64,000 nucleotides of DNA, taken from contig CM062808.1 of NCBI GenBank assembly GCA_031772625.1, positions 141,586,605-141,650,604 of the forward strand, in the 5' to 3' direction. The position numbers and the translations under genes are program-made. Source of the stretch: Pinus tabuliformis (Eukaryota > Streptophyta > Pinopsida > Pinales > Pinaceae). The notes beneath the pieces are model-generated. The model saw only the letters and a list, made by a program, of their open reading frames with translations. It searched no databases and was not told the DNA's origin. Below are positions 1 to 10,545 of this stretch, piece after piece. How positions within the stretch are numbered: the stretch's first letter is position 1; each line of letters opens with the position of its first letter.

Positions 1-370
1 AAAGGTTGTCTTTACATCTAACTGCTCAAGATGCAAATCTTCAACTGCTACTAGACTTAAAATAGTTCTGATTGAAGTCATTTTAACAACAGGAGAAAAT
101 ATTTCAACAAAATCAATACCTTTCTTCTGTGCAAACCCCTTCACCACAAGTCTAGCTTTGTACCTCTGTTTTCCTCCATCTTCTTCCTTCAGCCTATAAA
201 CCCATTTATTCTTCAATGTAGTTTTTCCTGCAGGCAACCCGACTAAGTCCCAATTCTAGTTATGCATTAAGGAGTCCATCTCTTCTTCCATGACCACCTC
301 CCACTTTTCCTTCTTTCAACCTGCATTGCTTCTTCATAACATTCGGGTTCACCAGAATCAGTCAACAATA
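1..370 (-). pseudogene. F: copia reverse transcriptase, N-terminal part
   Basis: The minus strand encodes the start of the RVT_2 family domain: a conserved K-A-R-L-V-V-K-G-F run, then F-S-P-V-V-K, then S-I-R-T-I-L-S-L, and L-E-Q-L-D-V-K-T close to the window edge. This is the N-terminal third of copia RT, which copies element RNA into DNA inside the virus-like particle. The catalytic YVDD region would lie outside the window. Confidence 0.85.
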
Positions 371-578
371 AATAATATAATGAAGGAGAATATTGTTCAG
401 GGGGTCTACTTATCCTAATAGATCTTCTAACACCACTTTCAGGTGTCTAGGATGCTTGTTGCTGTTGTGGTGGTTGTTGTTGGGGTTATTGATTATTATT
501 ATTTTCAAGCACCTTTACTTTTTCAATGATTTCATCAAGAATTACGTATTCCTTGTTTTCCTTTTTCCGTTCCTTTTC

Positions 579-1523
579 CTACAACTGATTTTTATACAAG
601 ACCTTTTCATTGAATATTACATCTCTACTCCTAATGATTTTGTGATTTTCATAATCATATAAGTGATAACCAAAATCATTAGCACCATATCCAATAAAGG
701 TATATTTCTTTGACTTTGCCTCAAGCTTTGTTCTATTTTCTTTATCAATATGGACAAATACCTCACAACCAAAAGGCTTTAAAAAAGAGTAGCTTACCTT
801 TTTACCTATCCATGCTTCCTCTGGAACACCACCATCCAAGGAACTTGAAGGCCCTCCATTTGCTAGATAAATAGCAGTATCTACAGCATCTGCCCAAAAC
901 TATAAAGGCAATCCTACATGCAATCTCATGCACCTTGTACACTCCATGATTGTTATGTTCATCTTTTCTGACACACCATTTTCTTGTGGTGTTCTTGGAA
1001 CTGTCTTCTCTCTACAAATTCCATGCTCTAAATAGTACCTATCCAACTCTTTGATGCAATATTCACCTCCATTGTCTGATCTAAGACACTTCAATTTCTT
1101 TCTTGTCTCAATCTCAATCAAAGCTTTCCATTTCTTGAAAGTATCAAATACATCAGATTTATTCTTAATACAATAAATCCAAGTTTTTCTAGTTGCATCA
1201 TTAATAAAAGTAACATAATAATGAGAGCCATCGAGAGATGATACTTGAGCAGGTCCCCATACATCTGTATGCACAAGCTCTAATTTTTCTCTCTTCTTTT
1301 CTTTCCCAACTCTGAGAACTCTGACTCTCTTCTGTTTTCCATAAATGCAATTCTCACAGAAGTCCAAATCAACATTCTTCAAACGCGGCAACAAATTCCT
1401 TGAGTGAAGAATCTTCATCCCCTTTTCACTCATGTGTCCGAGCCTATGATGCCATAATGTTGCATCTGCTCCTTTGGAAGTTAAAGCATTAACAGAGTTA
1501 GAAATACCATTGCATAAATACAA
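579..1523 (-). pseudogene. F: copia integrase region
   Basis: The first part is a GAG_pre-integrase zinc-binding segment (W-H-H-R-L-G-H-M-S, then C-E-N-C). The DDE core follows, with H-T-D-V-W-G-P and R-S-D-N-G-G-E-Y. A C-terminal segment near 579-839 carries the copia motifs L-K-P-F-G-C and F-I-G-Y. The family inserts element cDNA into the chromosome. The region is interrupted, as expected of an old copy. Confidence 0.88.
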
Positions 1524-1697
1524 TGTACCAACCTTTTCGCCTTTTGCTATTACCAGGGCTCCTTTGGTGACCTTCTAAGCTTTATCTGTGAAAGTTGTCA
1601 CACAATCTTCACTGCCTAACTCCCCTGTTGAAATCAGATTTTTCTTTAGATCTGGAACATGCCTTACCTCTTTTAGTAGCCATTGGTTTCCATTCTG

Positions 1698-2249
1698 CTA
1701 TTTTATAAGAACCTTACCCATTCCAACAATTTTACAGGGTTTATCATCACCCAAACGAACTTGTCCAAAATCTCCTTGAACATAGTCATGAAAGTATTTC
1801 TTATCAAGTGTGGCATGGAATGAGGCCCCTAAATCTACCACCCACGAATCAATAATATTCTCGAAAGAAAGAATCAAAGCATCTTGTAACACCCCACCTG
1901 TCACATTTGCTTCATGATTGTTTTCTTGCTGTGAATCTCCTTCTTTTCCCTTCCGAGATCTATAGTCTTTCTTTAGGTGTCCTTTCTTTCTGCATTTCCA
2001 GCACACTATCCCCGATCTAGACTTGGATCTACCTTTCCTTGATTTACTGCGATATCCTGAGCTCTTTCCTCTTTCCATTTTTCTTCCCCTAGACTCTGCA
2101 CTCAAAGAATTTCCCGATGTCTCACTGAAGCTTTTCTGTTGCATTTCCTCCCTAAGGATAGCACCGAAAACATCATCAAACTTTAAAGTACTAGATCCAG
2201 ACACAGAGTTACTAATGGCCATTACTAAACCATTCCAACTTTCTAGCAA
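1698..2249 (-). pseudogene. F: gag zinc knuckle and retropepsin region
   Basis: A basic serine/arginine-rich linker leads to a copia zinc knuckle with the start C-W-K-C and G-H-L-K. About 65 residues further on comes a retropepsin-like D-L-G-A-S-F-H motif, where copia proteases normally have D-S-G-A-S/T. The knuckle binds element RNA in Gag; the protease cleaves the polyprotein. Order and spacing fit an ordinary copia Gag-Pro junction. Confidence 0.8.
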
Positions 2250-2752
2250 TCAGCACAAGGATAACAGAGCTCTAGCTTCATCATCAAAGTTTACCCCTAT
2301 AGAACATAACTGACTTGAAATAGTATTAAAATCATTTAAATGATCTGCAACAAATCCACCTTCCGACATCTTCATATTAAATAACTGTTTCATAAGAAAT
2401 ACCTTGTTTGAGGCCGAGGGTTTTTCATATAGTTTCTCCAACGCCTTAATCAAACCCTCTGTCGTTGTTTCCTTCGAAATGTTAAAGGCGACTGATGATG
2501 CAAGGCACAACCGTATTGTTCCGAGTGCCTTTCTATTGAGAAGTTTCCATTCTTCATCTTTCATACCCGTCAGCATCTTTGCTTTTCCACCCAATGGTAA
2601 GTATAGATCTTTCTAATACATATGATCTTCCATCTGCATCTTCCATAGTGAGAAGTTTTAGCCGTTAAATTTCTTGACCCTAAACTTACCATCTTCTGTC
2701 GTTGCTCCCACTCGAACGAGGAACCCTTCTTTCCTGCGAGTTTATCAGCCAA
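2250..2752 (-). pseudogene. F: copia Gag N-terminal region
   Basis: The minus strand encodes a UBN2/retrotran_gag-like capsid region, including I-R-L-C-L-A, a helix with L-I-K-A-L-E-K-L-Y, and H-L-N-D-F-N-T. A short leader beginning M-A-D-K-L-A starts near the PBS. Gag of this family forms the virus-like particle. It lies directly downstream of the PBS on the element's strand, the expected place. Confidence 0.78.
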
Positions 2753-2762
2753 ATAGACCTTT

Positions 2763-2775
2763 GGCTCTGATACCA
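2763..2775 (-). other. F: primer-binding site (initiator Met tRNA type)
   Basis: The minus strand reads TGGTATCAGAGCC, the classic plant Ty1/copia primer-binding site complementary to the 3' end of initiator methionine tRNA. It lies 2 bp inside the LTR edge at 2778. Confidence 0.9.
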
Positions 2776-2777
2776 GT

Positions 2778-3407
2778 TGTTAGAAAATTATATATTACGG
2801 AGCAATGGAACACATAAAATACTGCAGAAATATAAACACAGAAAACGCATAAAACAAGAGAGACACAAATATACGTGGTTCACCCAGTTTGGGCTACGTC
2901 CACCCCGAACAGCCAGTCCTTCCTTTCTATTATCCAGCAAAATGAAGAGACACAACCTACAACAGATCTGCTATAATATCCTCTATTTTCTCTCACAGTC
3001 TCACCTTTTTGTTTCTCACTCACAGAATACACATCTATTACATAGCCTCAAATACAATGCCCTCATACAAAGAGAGGGGTTTCCTTCTAGGGCAAAAAAC
3101 CCTAAACTAAACATAACTTCTATCGTCAGATCATCCGCCTAATGAACAACCCAGATTGACTATAAATTACTATACTTTTACAAGGCAATTTTACATATGT
3201 TTTTAGCTTTGGGGGCATTGCCCGCGAGCCCCCTTTCGGGGACCGCTAGCCCCTGGACCCCCCAGCCAGGGGGGGATCGGCCCCCCGGGACCCTTGCGGG
3301 GGCACGAGTCCCCCCCGCACCCCCCACGTGGATGGGTGTACAAACTTCCTGGGGTATACATCCGGCTAAAACAAAGACCATTGAACAATCATGCTCCACA
3401 CACAACA
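2778..3407 (-). repeat. F: 5' LTR with GC-rich tract
   Basis: On the plus strand the repeat starts TGTTAG and ends CACAACA, giving TG...CA ends. The left end abuts the PBS. The right end abuts gag coding sequence of element A at 3408. Roughly 3200-3345 is extremely GC-rich, with many C and G runs, in an otherwise AT-rich window; on the element strand it falls in the upstream half of the LTR. The partner LTR is off-window, so the right boundary rests on the TG...CA end and the resumption of A's gag. Confidence 0.72.
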
Positions 3408-5100
3408 ATCCCAAGGGCAAACCCAATTTGCCCCATATCAAATTATCAACAACTGTAGATAAATCCTTATCAGAATTTCCAGCAACCCTATGTTGCTCTT
3501 GCTGGTCAAGTTGGTAATCAATGGAATGGTGGCGGGCAAGTCCAGGGTCAACTGTCCAGTTATAGCTATAACCCCTATGGGCAAAATTCCTACGAACAAA
3601 ACCCTTATGGGCCTGGTCCGTCTGGATGAAACCAATGGCGGCAACAAACAACTGGGTGGAACTCTGATTCTACCTCCTACCTGCGGCCGCAAATGTCCTT
3701 TAATCCTCAGTTTCCTTTTTTAGAAACGTTGGAATTGCCGGATGTGTCCAAACTGACTAATGATCCCATTCTTCATAATCTGTATTGGCCTCGATTCCAA
3801 CTAAAATTCCAGGTGATTGTCCCAAGTTTGATGACAAAGCTAGAGAAGATCCTCAAGCTCACGTTATGACGTATCATCTATAGTGCACATCCAACTCATG
3901 GCTTGATGACTCAATCCGCCTTCGCCTTTTTCAATGGACTCTTACTGGTTCTACTGCTAAGTGGTATATTGAATTAGCTCGTGGATCCTTCCAGGACTTT
4001 AACTCGTTAGCTATGGCATTTTTAACTCATTTTCAGTTACCGATTCGCTATGAAATGAGCACACGTCTCCTTACATCCTTAAAACAGACTATGACCACAC
4101 ATATCTCTAATCATATTCATGAATGGAGACGACGTTGCCATTTGATTAAGTTTTGGATTCCCAATCAGCTCTTGACTGACTGGTTTACGACTTCGTTCAT
4201 CGTTCCAATAGCCTGGGACATTGCTATGGGGGCATGTGTAACTGAAGAGTAAGCCATCGCACATGTTCAGTACCTTGACTTGGTTTACTCCCACTTCGGT
4301 ATGTTATATGATTATTTTCCTGATGCTCCGAGACCCAGAACTTCCAAAGCTCCGCTGGCACCCTTCGTTGATGGTGTCATTAGTTCTGTTAATCTGCCTT
4401 CTAAGAAATATTCTACGAACCCTGGGAAACAAAAGCAGAATGCTTCCAATGAAAACACTTCCCAGGCTACATCCCATGCTGGTAATACTTCTGAGGTGAA
4501 TGTCGTTCAGTCCACCATAGCAGATAAAGCTTCGAAAGGGAAAAGGAAGGGAAAAGGGAAAAATAAAGCTGAACAGCCGAAGCAGGATTCCCTAAACCTC
4601 CATCCGAGGAAGGTACCAAACGCAAGCCTATGTATCCTTGGCTTATTTGTGACAACTATCACTATACCAAGGACTACCCAAGGCGGTCTGAAGTTAGTCG
4701 TTTGCTCGAAGGTGCCCCTAGAACTCCTGCCATGCTTAAACATTATTTTCCCTCGCAACAAACTCAAATGGTGGTTGATCCATCTCAATCCTCTTCTCCC
4801 TTTGGCGCTCATGTATTCATGGCTGGGATGATTCCCATCCACATTAGTACTTGGGAAAAAGAATATCCGTCGCCTGCCTGGAAGGAGCCTAAGGTTCCCT
4901 CTAGTGCTCCTTTGTCCAGTTCTGGTCCCCTTCATATCGAGGGACCTAGCACTGAAACAGTCATCCGACCTCCTCCTAAGGGTGTACTACGGAAATCTTC
5001 GTATAACCCCAATGCTCATGCTACTCGGCACTGTAGCATTATGGAAGACTTAGCTCAGGCTCCATCATCTATGTCCGCATTGGAAGTTCTCCAAAGCTGA
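3408..5100 (+). pseudogene. A: gag
   Basis: A Q/G/P/Y-rich region is followed by the retrotrans_gag domain (about 3900-4250, including W-Y-I-E-L and F-L-T-H-F-Q-L-P-I-R-Y-E). A basic linker and a zinc-knuckle-like segment near 4640-4680 come next. Each piece has a clear counterpart in the gag of element B on the other strand. Gag builds the particle and packages RNA. This copy is degenerate. Confidence 0.85.
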
Positions 5101-5118
5101 CCCTCTCAAAGGAAGTCT

Positions 5119-6048
5119 TTGCTATTGGCCATTAGTGGAATTGACCCAGCCAACTCGGATTTGATTACTTTTGACCTTGAAAGCCATGTACCAAGGCTGC
5201 CTCACCAAATTTCCTTCCTTATCCAGGTCATCATTAATTCTAAAACGATTCATCGCACCGTCATTGATGAAGGCGCCTCTACTTGCATAATGTTCGTTGC
5301 TTGTTGGAAGGCTATTCGTTCTCCAACTCTGAGCCAGTCTCCTATGACCTTGGAGGCCTTTGATGGGAGAGAGTCTCACCCTTCTGGTATACTCCAACGC
5401 TTGCCCATTACATTGGAAGGGAAGACAGTCGAAGTGGAGGTTGAAGTTGTTGATGCAAATTTAACCTATAACCTCCTTTTAGGACAAAACTGGATGTACG
5501 CCATGCGAGCCTTGGCCTCATCTCTATTTCGTGTCATACGTTTCCCTCATCAGGGGAATATTTTCACTGTAGACCAGCTATCTTTCTTTACCTCTTCCTC
5601 CGATGGAAATGTGCCTTTCGTGGAGCATACCTCTGTTCCTTTTGAGAGTGTGGGTACTGGACTCTTTAAAGATCCTGCCCTTATGGGTGTTTTTTCACTC
5701 CCACCTCCCAACATCGCCCCTATTAATATGATTTCTATTCATTCTGATCCATGGGTTCTTCCTCCTCCTGATCAGGTAGAATCCTGGGGTGATGAGATGC
5801 CGTTGAGTCCTTCCGAGCTCAACTACGTTGAAATTGTTTCTGCATCAGCTCTATCCTCTGAATCTGCTCCTTCAAGCAGAGCTCTCAACTCGTATGTTCA
5901 CTCCACTTGGCTTGGAGATATGCTTCTTCAGACCCATTACAGGAAATTTTTCCTACTGATGAAACGATTATTGAGACCATGTCTTTTGAGGAACTCCCTC
6001 GGTCTGATCATCACCATCGTTCCTCGTTTCTCCCTACCCATAGGGTAA
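5119..6048 (+). pseudogene. A: aspartic protease region
   Basis: A retropepsin-like domain spans about 5200-5560. It has the active-site segment D-E-G-A-S-T, the form seen in Tat-lineage plant gypsy elements, and the later N-L-L-L-G-Q-N-W motif matching the L-L-G-R-x-W flap-side motif. The rest is a Ser/Pro-rich linker before RT. The enzyme would cleave Gag-Pol. Confidence 0.85.
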
Positions 6049-6122
6049 TGCTTACTTGTCTTTAGCGGTTTGCTTCTTGTTTTCCCTTCCAACCTCTTCG
6101 GACACGTATTCAGATACATCAA

Positions 6123-7100
6123 GTGTTTTCTGAAGGGAATATGGGAAACATCATGCAAACTCAGCCAATCGACATCTCTGTTAAACCAGGGGTCATCGAG
6201 CATATCCATGTTGGGGTAACTTGTACTCCAAAGGAGATTCAGCTCTATACAGGTCTTTTTCGTGAATTTTGTGATGTGTTTGCGTGGTCTTACGAAGAGA
6301 TGCCTAGCATCGATCCTAGCATCATGGTGCATGAGATACCTACCTATCCAGGTGCTAAACCTATTCAACAACATCTATGCCCCGTGCATCCTCGAAAGGC
6401 TGCAACTATTAAAGCAGAAGTTGAAAAGCTTCTCAAGGGTGGTTTTATTTACCCCATCCCACTCATAGATTGGGTCTCCAATATTGTCCCTGTCGTTAAA
6501 AAACAGGGCACTATTAGGGTCTATGTTGATTATCGTGATATTAATTGGGCATTTCCCAAAGACAACTTCCCCACACCGCTCATTGATGAGTGCGCTGGAA
6601 GCAAGATATATTCGTTCATGGACGGATTTTTTGGTTATAACCAAATTAATATTGCCCTTGCCGAACAACACAAGACTGCCTTTATCTGTCCATGGGGCAC
6701 TTTCTCTTATAAGAAACTCCCTTTCGGCTTAAAAAATGTCGGTGCCACCTGGATGACCTTCCGGCTCATTCAGCAAAATGCCAAGACCATCTAACCCACC
6801 TTCACGAAATTTTTCTCCGTTGTAGACACTATCGTATCCGGCTCAATCCGCATAAGTGTGTCTTCTGTGTCGATTCGGGTAGACTTCTTGGGTTCATCGT
6901 CTCCCAAGAGGGTATCCATTTGGATACTCTTAAAGTCAAAGCCATTCTGAATCCTCTTCCCCCTGCTTCTTTGCAGCAATTGTAGAGTCTACAAGGAAAA
7001 GCAAATTTCCTACAATGATTCATTCTGAATTATGCCAAAGTGGCTAAAGGCTATACACGGTTACTGAAACGCAACACCCCTTTCATTGGGATGCCACTCC
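6123..7100 (+). pseudogene. A: reverse transcriptase
   Basis: The segment up to about 6790 holds the N-terminal RT blocks: V-V-K-K-Q-G-T-I-R-V, D-Y-R-D-I-N, F-M-D-G-F-F-G-Y-N-Q-I, and P-W-G-T-F-S-Y-K-K-L-P-F-G-L-K-N. About 6800-7100 matches the RT thumb/connection region in another frame. Sequence and the P-F-G-L-K-N-x-G-A-T block fit the Tat clade of Ty3/gypsy. Degenerate. Confidence 0.87.
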
Positions 7101-7146
7101 ATAAGAGTCGTTCAAGCACCTCAAGCCTCTCCTTGTTTCTGCTCCC

Positions 7147-7695
7147 TTGTTACGTTCCCCTGACTATCATCGAGACTACACCCTTTACTTAGCCACTACT
7201 GACACCACTATCGGCATGGTTCTAGTTCAAGACGATGACAATGGCACCAAGCATGTCATTTACTATCTCAGCCGCAATTTACTAGACATGGAAACTCGCT
7301 ATTCCCATGTTGAGAAGTTGGCATTGGCCATTGTTTGTGTCATCCAACGTTTCCATCATTATATCCTATTGCGTACCACGACAATGATTTCTGATTGCAA
7401 CCCAATGACGTACATTTTGTCACGTCAGTTACTAGGGGGCAAGTACTCGAAGTGGATTGTTATCCTCCAAGAGTTCGACTTGGAGTTCACCACTACCAAG
7501 TCTAAGAAGTCCCTTGTCTTCGCTGAATTGCTTTGCTCTCTGCCATCTCTTACCACACCCTCTCGATTAGAGGATCATATCCCGGATCAAACTCTGTTTT
7601 TGATCAGTACCCTCGACCCTTGGTACGGGGACATCATAGTCTATCTCCAGACATCCTCTTTTCGTATCAATTTGTCCAAGGATGCTCAACGATAG
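7147..7695 (+). pseudogene. A: gypsy-type RNase H
   Basis: The region encodes the Ty3/gypsy RNase H domain (D-T-T-I-G-M-V-L-V-Q, Y-Y-L-S-R-N-L, E-K-L-A-L-A, S-D-C-N-P-M-T-Y-I-L-S) and the linker towards integrase. It closely matches the corresponding segment of element B on the other strand. It would degrade RNA in the RNA/DNA hybrid during reverse transcription. Confidence 0.86.
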
Positions 7696-7799
7696 ATTTG
7701 CCATCAGTCTCAACCTTATCGTATCATTTGGGACACCCTGTACTGACTCAGCACCGACTCTATCCTCTGCCAATGCTTAAAACTCGAGGAAGCTGAACG

Positions 7800-8865
7800 A
7801 GTTCTAAATGACTGCCATTCTGGCACCTATGGTGGTCACATGTATGGATATGCTACTGCTCAAAAGATTCTCCATGCTGGATATTTTTGGCCCTCCATCT
7901 TTAAGGATTGCATTCTTGCCACCCGCTCTTGTCATGAGTGCCAAATCTACCAACGGAAAATGCGCACGCCTCTCGCTCCATTGCACCTTGTTGTTACCAT
8001 CAGCCCTTTTACCTAATGGTGCATTGATTATATGACCTGTAACCCTCGCTCGGGTGGGGGGCATGGGTATATCATCGTTGTCATTGATTACTTCACAAAA
8101 TGGGCTGAGGCGATGCTTACACTATCTGAAGATGGTCACACAGCGGCACAATTTTTGTTCAATCATGTTATATCATGATTCGGAGTCCCTCAGGCCATCA
8201 TCGCTGATCATGGCAAGCATTTCCGTAATCATATGATGACCGAGATAACAACCTAGTTGGGCCTACGGCATGATAGCTCAACACTATACTATCCTCAGGC
8301 CAATGGCCAAGTGGAAGCTGTCAATAAGGTTCTAGTTACAATTCTTTAGTGCACCATCAGCATGCACAAGTCCAACTGGAATTTCATGTTGTTCTCTACC
8401 TTATGGGCCTACCGAACATCAGTGAAGGATGCAACCGGGTTCACCCCATTCCAATTGGTTTACAGTCTGGAGGCTACCCTTCTGATTGAGTGTGAGATCC
8501 CTTCTTTGAAATTAGCTGTCGAATTACTCCCCAACACTACTCCAGTAGAAGAACACCTTCTCTACTTAGAGTGACTAGACGAGACCCATCAACTAGCCTC
8601 TCTAGCTATTGAAGCACAGAAGAAGAGAGTGAAAACTCACTTCGATCATACTGTCCATCCTTGTTCTTTTGTTGAAGGAGATTTAGTCTTGCTTTATGAC
8701 CAAGCAAATGATAAGTTGGGAGCAGGTAAATTTGAGCCTATGTGGCACGGGCCTTATATTGTAAAGTGAGTTTTGCAAAAAGGGGCCTATGAGCTGATTG
8801 ATTATGAGGGGAATCCTCTAGATAAGCCTCGAAATGGGCTTTATCTGAAAAAATATTATGCATGA
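7800..8865 (+). pseudogene. A: integrase
   Basis: An HHCC-like zinc-binding part (about 7810-7950) is followed by the DDE core (about 8020-8350, including Y-Y-P-Q-A-N-G-Q-V-E-A-V-N-K) and a C-terminal region ending near 8865 with Y-L-K-K-Y-Y-A. No chromodomain is seen, in keeping with Tat rather than a chromovirus. Degenerate, in several frames. Confidence 0.84.
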
Positions 8866-8996
8866 ACCCCATGCACTCTAATTTGTACATACGTGTGTTC
8901 TCAGCAGGTGTGTTGTGTGTGTATATGTGTTTTCATGTTTTGGCTTGGTGTGTAGGCATAATTTCCGCTTATTGTGTGTTCTTTCTTCGTGTGCAG

Positions 8997-9415
8997 ATGT
9001 CTGGTGCACCCTACGTTGGTTTCGCTGATGATGCCTGCCGTAGTACACGCAACTTGTCTTCTGCGGCGTGGGTGATCTACGATCCTCGCGGTGAGTTAGT
9101 AGACCTTCAAGGTGTTTGTCTAGGTTGTACCACAAACAATGTCGCTAAATATAGTGTTGTTATTGAATTATTGACTGAGGCCATTAACCTCGGCATTCAT
9201 GCATTGGTTGTGAACCTGGATTCTCAGCTGCTTGTCCACCAGCTTAACGGGCATTATTCCGTCAGAGATCATTGGATTTTAAGGTTGTATTTACGTGTTA
9301 AATTGTTAGAGAGGAATTTTGATTTCATAACATATCAACACATTCCCAGATGACTAAACACGTTATCTAATGCATTGGCCAATTATGTATTAGACAAACA
9401 TTTTCATAACATGTA
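8997..9415 (+). pseudogene. A: second RNase H (aRNH-like) after integrase
   Basis: The ORF begins M-S-G-A-P-Y-V and resembles the archaeal-type RNase H (aRNH) that plant Tat elements are known to have gained: an N-terminal A-D-D-A segment, N-V-A-K-Y-S-V-V-I-E-L-L, then N-L-D-S-Q-L-L. It aligns along its length with the ORF at 15665-16096 of element B. The ATG directly follows a T-rich stretch ending in GTGCAG, a possible splice acceptor also seen in B. It is a separate ORF downstream of integrase. This copy looks degenerate at its end. Confidence 0.75.
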
Positions 9416-9464
9416 ATCAAAATAGCATATAGAAGCATGCAAAACACAATAATAAACCATAGGA

Positions 9465-9478
9465 ATATATATATCTAT

Positions 9479-9544
<66 letters not shown>

Positions 9545-9546
9545 AT

Positions 9547-9602
<56 letters not shown>
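9465..9602. repeat. (TA)n microsatellite with two CTATAG interruptions
   Basis: Nearly pure alternating TA, broken twice by ATATCTATAGATAT palindromes at about 9470-9484 and 9539-9553. It lies between the convergent aRNH-like ORF (left, plus) and the antisense accessory gene (right, minus) of element A. Element B has a shorter TA run at the matching place (about 15570-15592). Apparent ORFs across it are artefacts of the repeat. Confidence 0.95.
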
Positions 9603-9605
<3 letters not shown>

Positions 9606-9720
9606 GTGTGGCGCACTGAGGCACTCAAAAAATAAATGTATATGTCCAAATAGAGCCTGTGCTCTCCATACATCCGAGAAACATGTCTCTCAAAAAATCA
9701 GCAAGATAAAACCTAGGTGT

Positions 9721-10540
9721 CTACTCGGGTGGGTTATGCTCCCTATAGCATACCACTGCTCGTGCAACCCATCTCAATAGTCGGTGCAACCTAGGAATCA
9801 CTTCTACTATGTGAATGTGAAACTCTATGGGGACCTCCTCGATCCCCATGTAATCCGGGATCCGCACCGTCAGAACCTCAAGGTTTTGTGCCACTATCTC
9901 TATCGTATCACCAGCCGGAGGAGCCAGGGCTAGCTCTTTGATACCCTCTGGATCTCTCCGCGCCTCTGGAGCCAGTACTACGGGTCTCACTGGTCCCACA
10001 TCTGCAAGTGCCATAGAGTATCTCATTAGGACATATGCATGAAAAAATCAAAAAACATCATAAAAAACAAAATTCAAAAAATAACGTGATCAAGTGCTTT
10101 ACCGCCATCATCCCACTACTCGCTAGGGGGTAGCTACATGTTGAGATCGCCACGAAAATCCATCCCAGCATATGGCCAGTCCTCCACAAAGATAGTCTAG
10201 TGCTCCAACCACTCGCGGAATAATATCCCCCATGCCACTGGACATCCGCCACCTCCTCGTAGCATCACGTGAGCCCACCGGGTGGTCCTGGTCTCCCATG
10301 GTCTGGGTGCATCCAGGTCCATATACAGCAGTTGCAGTGCTGGCACCTGCTCCAGCATGAGTGGAATCAAGATGGATCCATAGCCAAACTGTTTCGTCTC
10401 TCTGTGACAACAGTTGGTAAGTTGCCTCTTTATGTTAGCTGTCACTGTATCTGCCAGTTGAACATGGTGGGATTAAGGTATTCAAGAGCTAACCATAGTT
10501 GGGTCTTCGATGCCTCGTGTTGGGCTTGGGAGCCCACTAT
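9721..10540 (-). pseudogene. A: antisense accessory gene, 3' part
   Basis: The minus strand encodes two segments similar to element B's antisense gene. 9721-10003 matches B's last exon: D-V-G-P-V-R-P near the start, V-L-T-V-R-I-P-D in the middle, A-R-A-V-V-C-Y at the end. It is preceded by a CTTGCAG acceptor-like site. About 10060-10445 matches the second half of B's large exon (F-G-Y-G-S-I-L and W-L-E-H). Element B is inserted at 10545; the 5' part resumes at 24005. Function unknown; the family resembles the plant mobile domain. Confidence 0.7.
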
Positions 10541-10545
10541 CCTGG
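10541..10545. repeat. B: left target-site duplication CCTGG
   Basis: CCTGG directly precedes the left LTR start (TGTTGTGGGG) and is repeated at 24005-24009 right after the right LTR end. Matching 5-bp duplications show one insertion event. Confidence 0.93.

Larger units (their letters stand above)
1..3407 (-). mobile_element. Element F: Ty1/copia retrotransposon, 5' part
   Basis: Read on the minus strand the order is 5' LTR, primer-binding site, gag with a zinc knuckle, protease, integrase and reverse transcriptase. Integrase before RT is the Ty1/copia order. The 3' part of pol and the 3' LTR lie beyond the left edge. The right end abuts gag sequence of element A, so F seems to have inserted into A. 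The other flank is off-window, so the target duplication cannot be checked. The element is broken in several places. Confidence 0.9.

Noticed and set aside
393-662. Plus-strand Leu/Phe-rich ORF that looks like a membrane protein
   Set aside because: Shadow of the copia pol region on the minus strand; hydrophobicity comes from T-rich sequence.
3178-3651. Minus-strand ORF of 157 aa rich in Gly/Pro
   Set aside because: It crosses the junction between the F LTR and A's gag and is antisense to gag; composition is due to the GC-rich tract.
9404-9673. ORFs of alternating Tyr/Ile on both strands
   Set aside because: Translation of the TA microsatellite.
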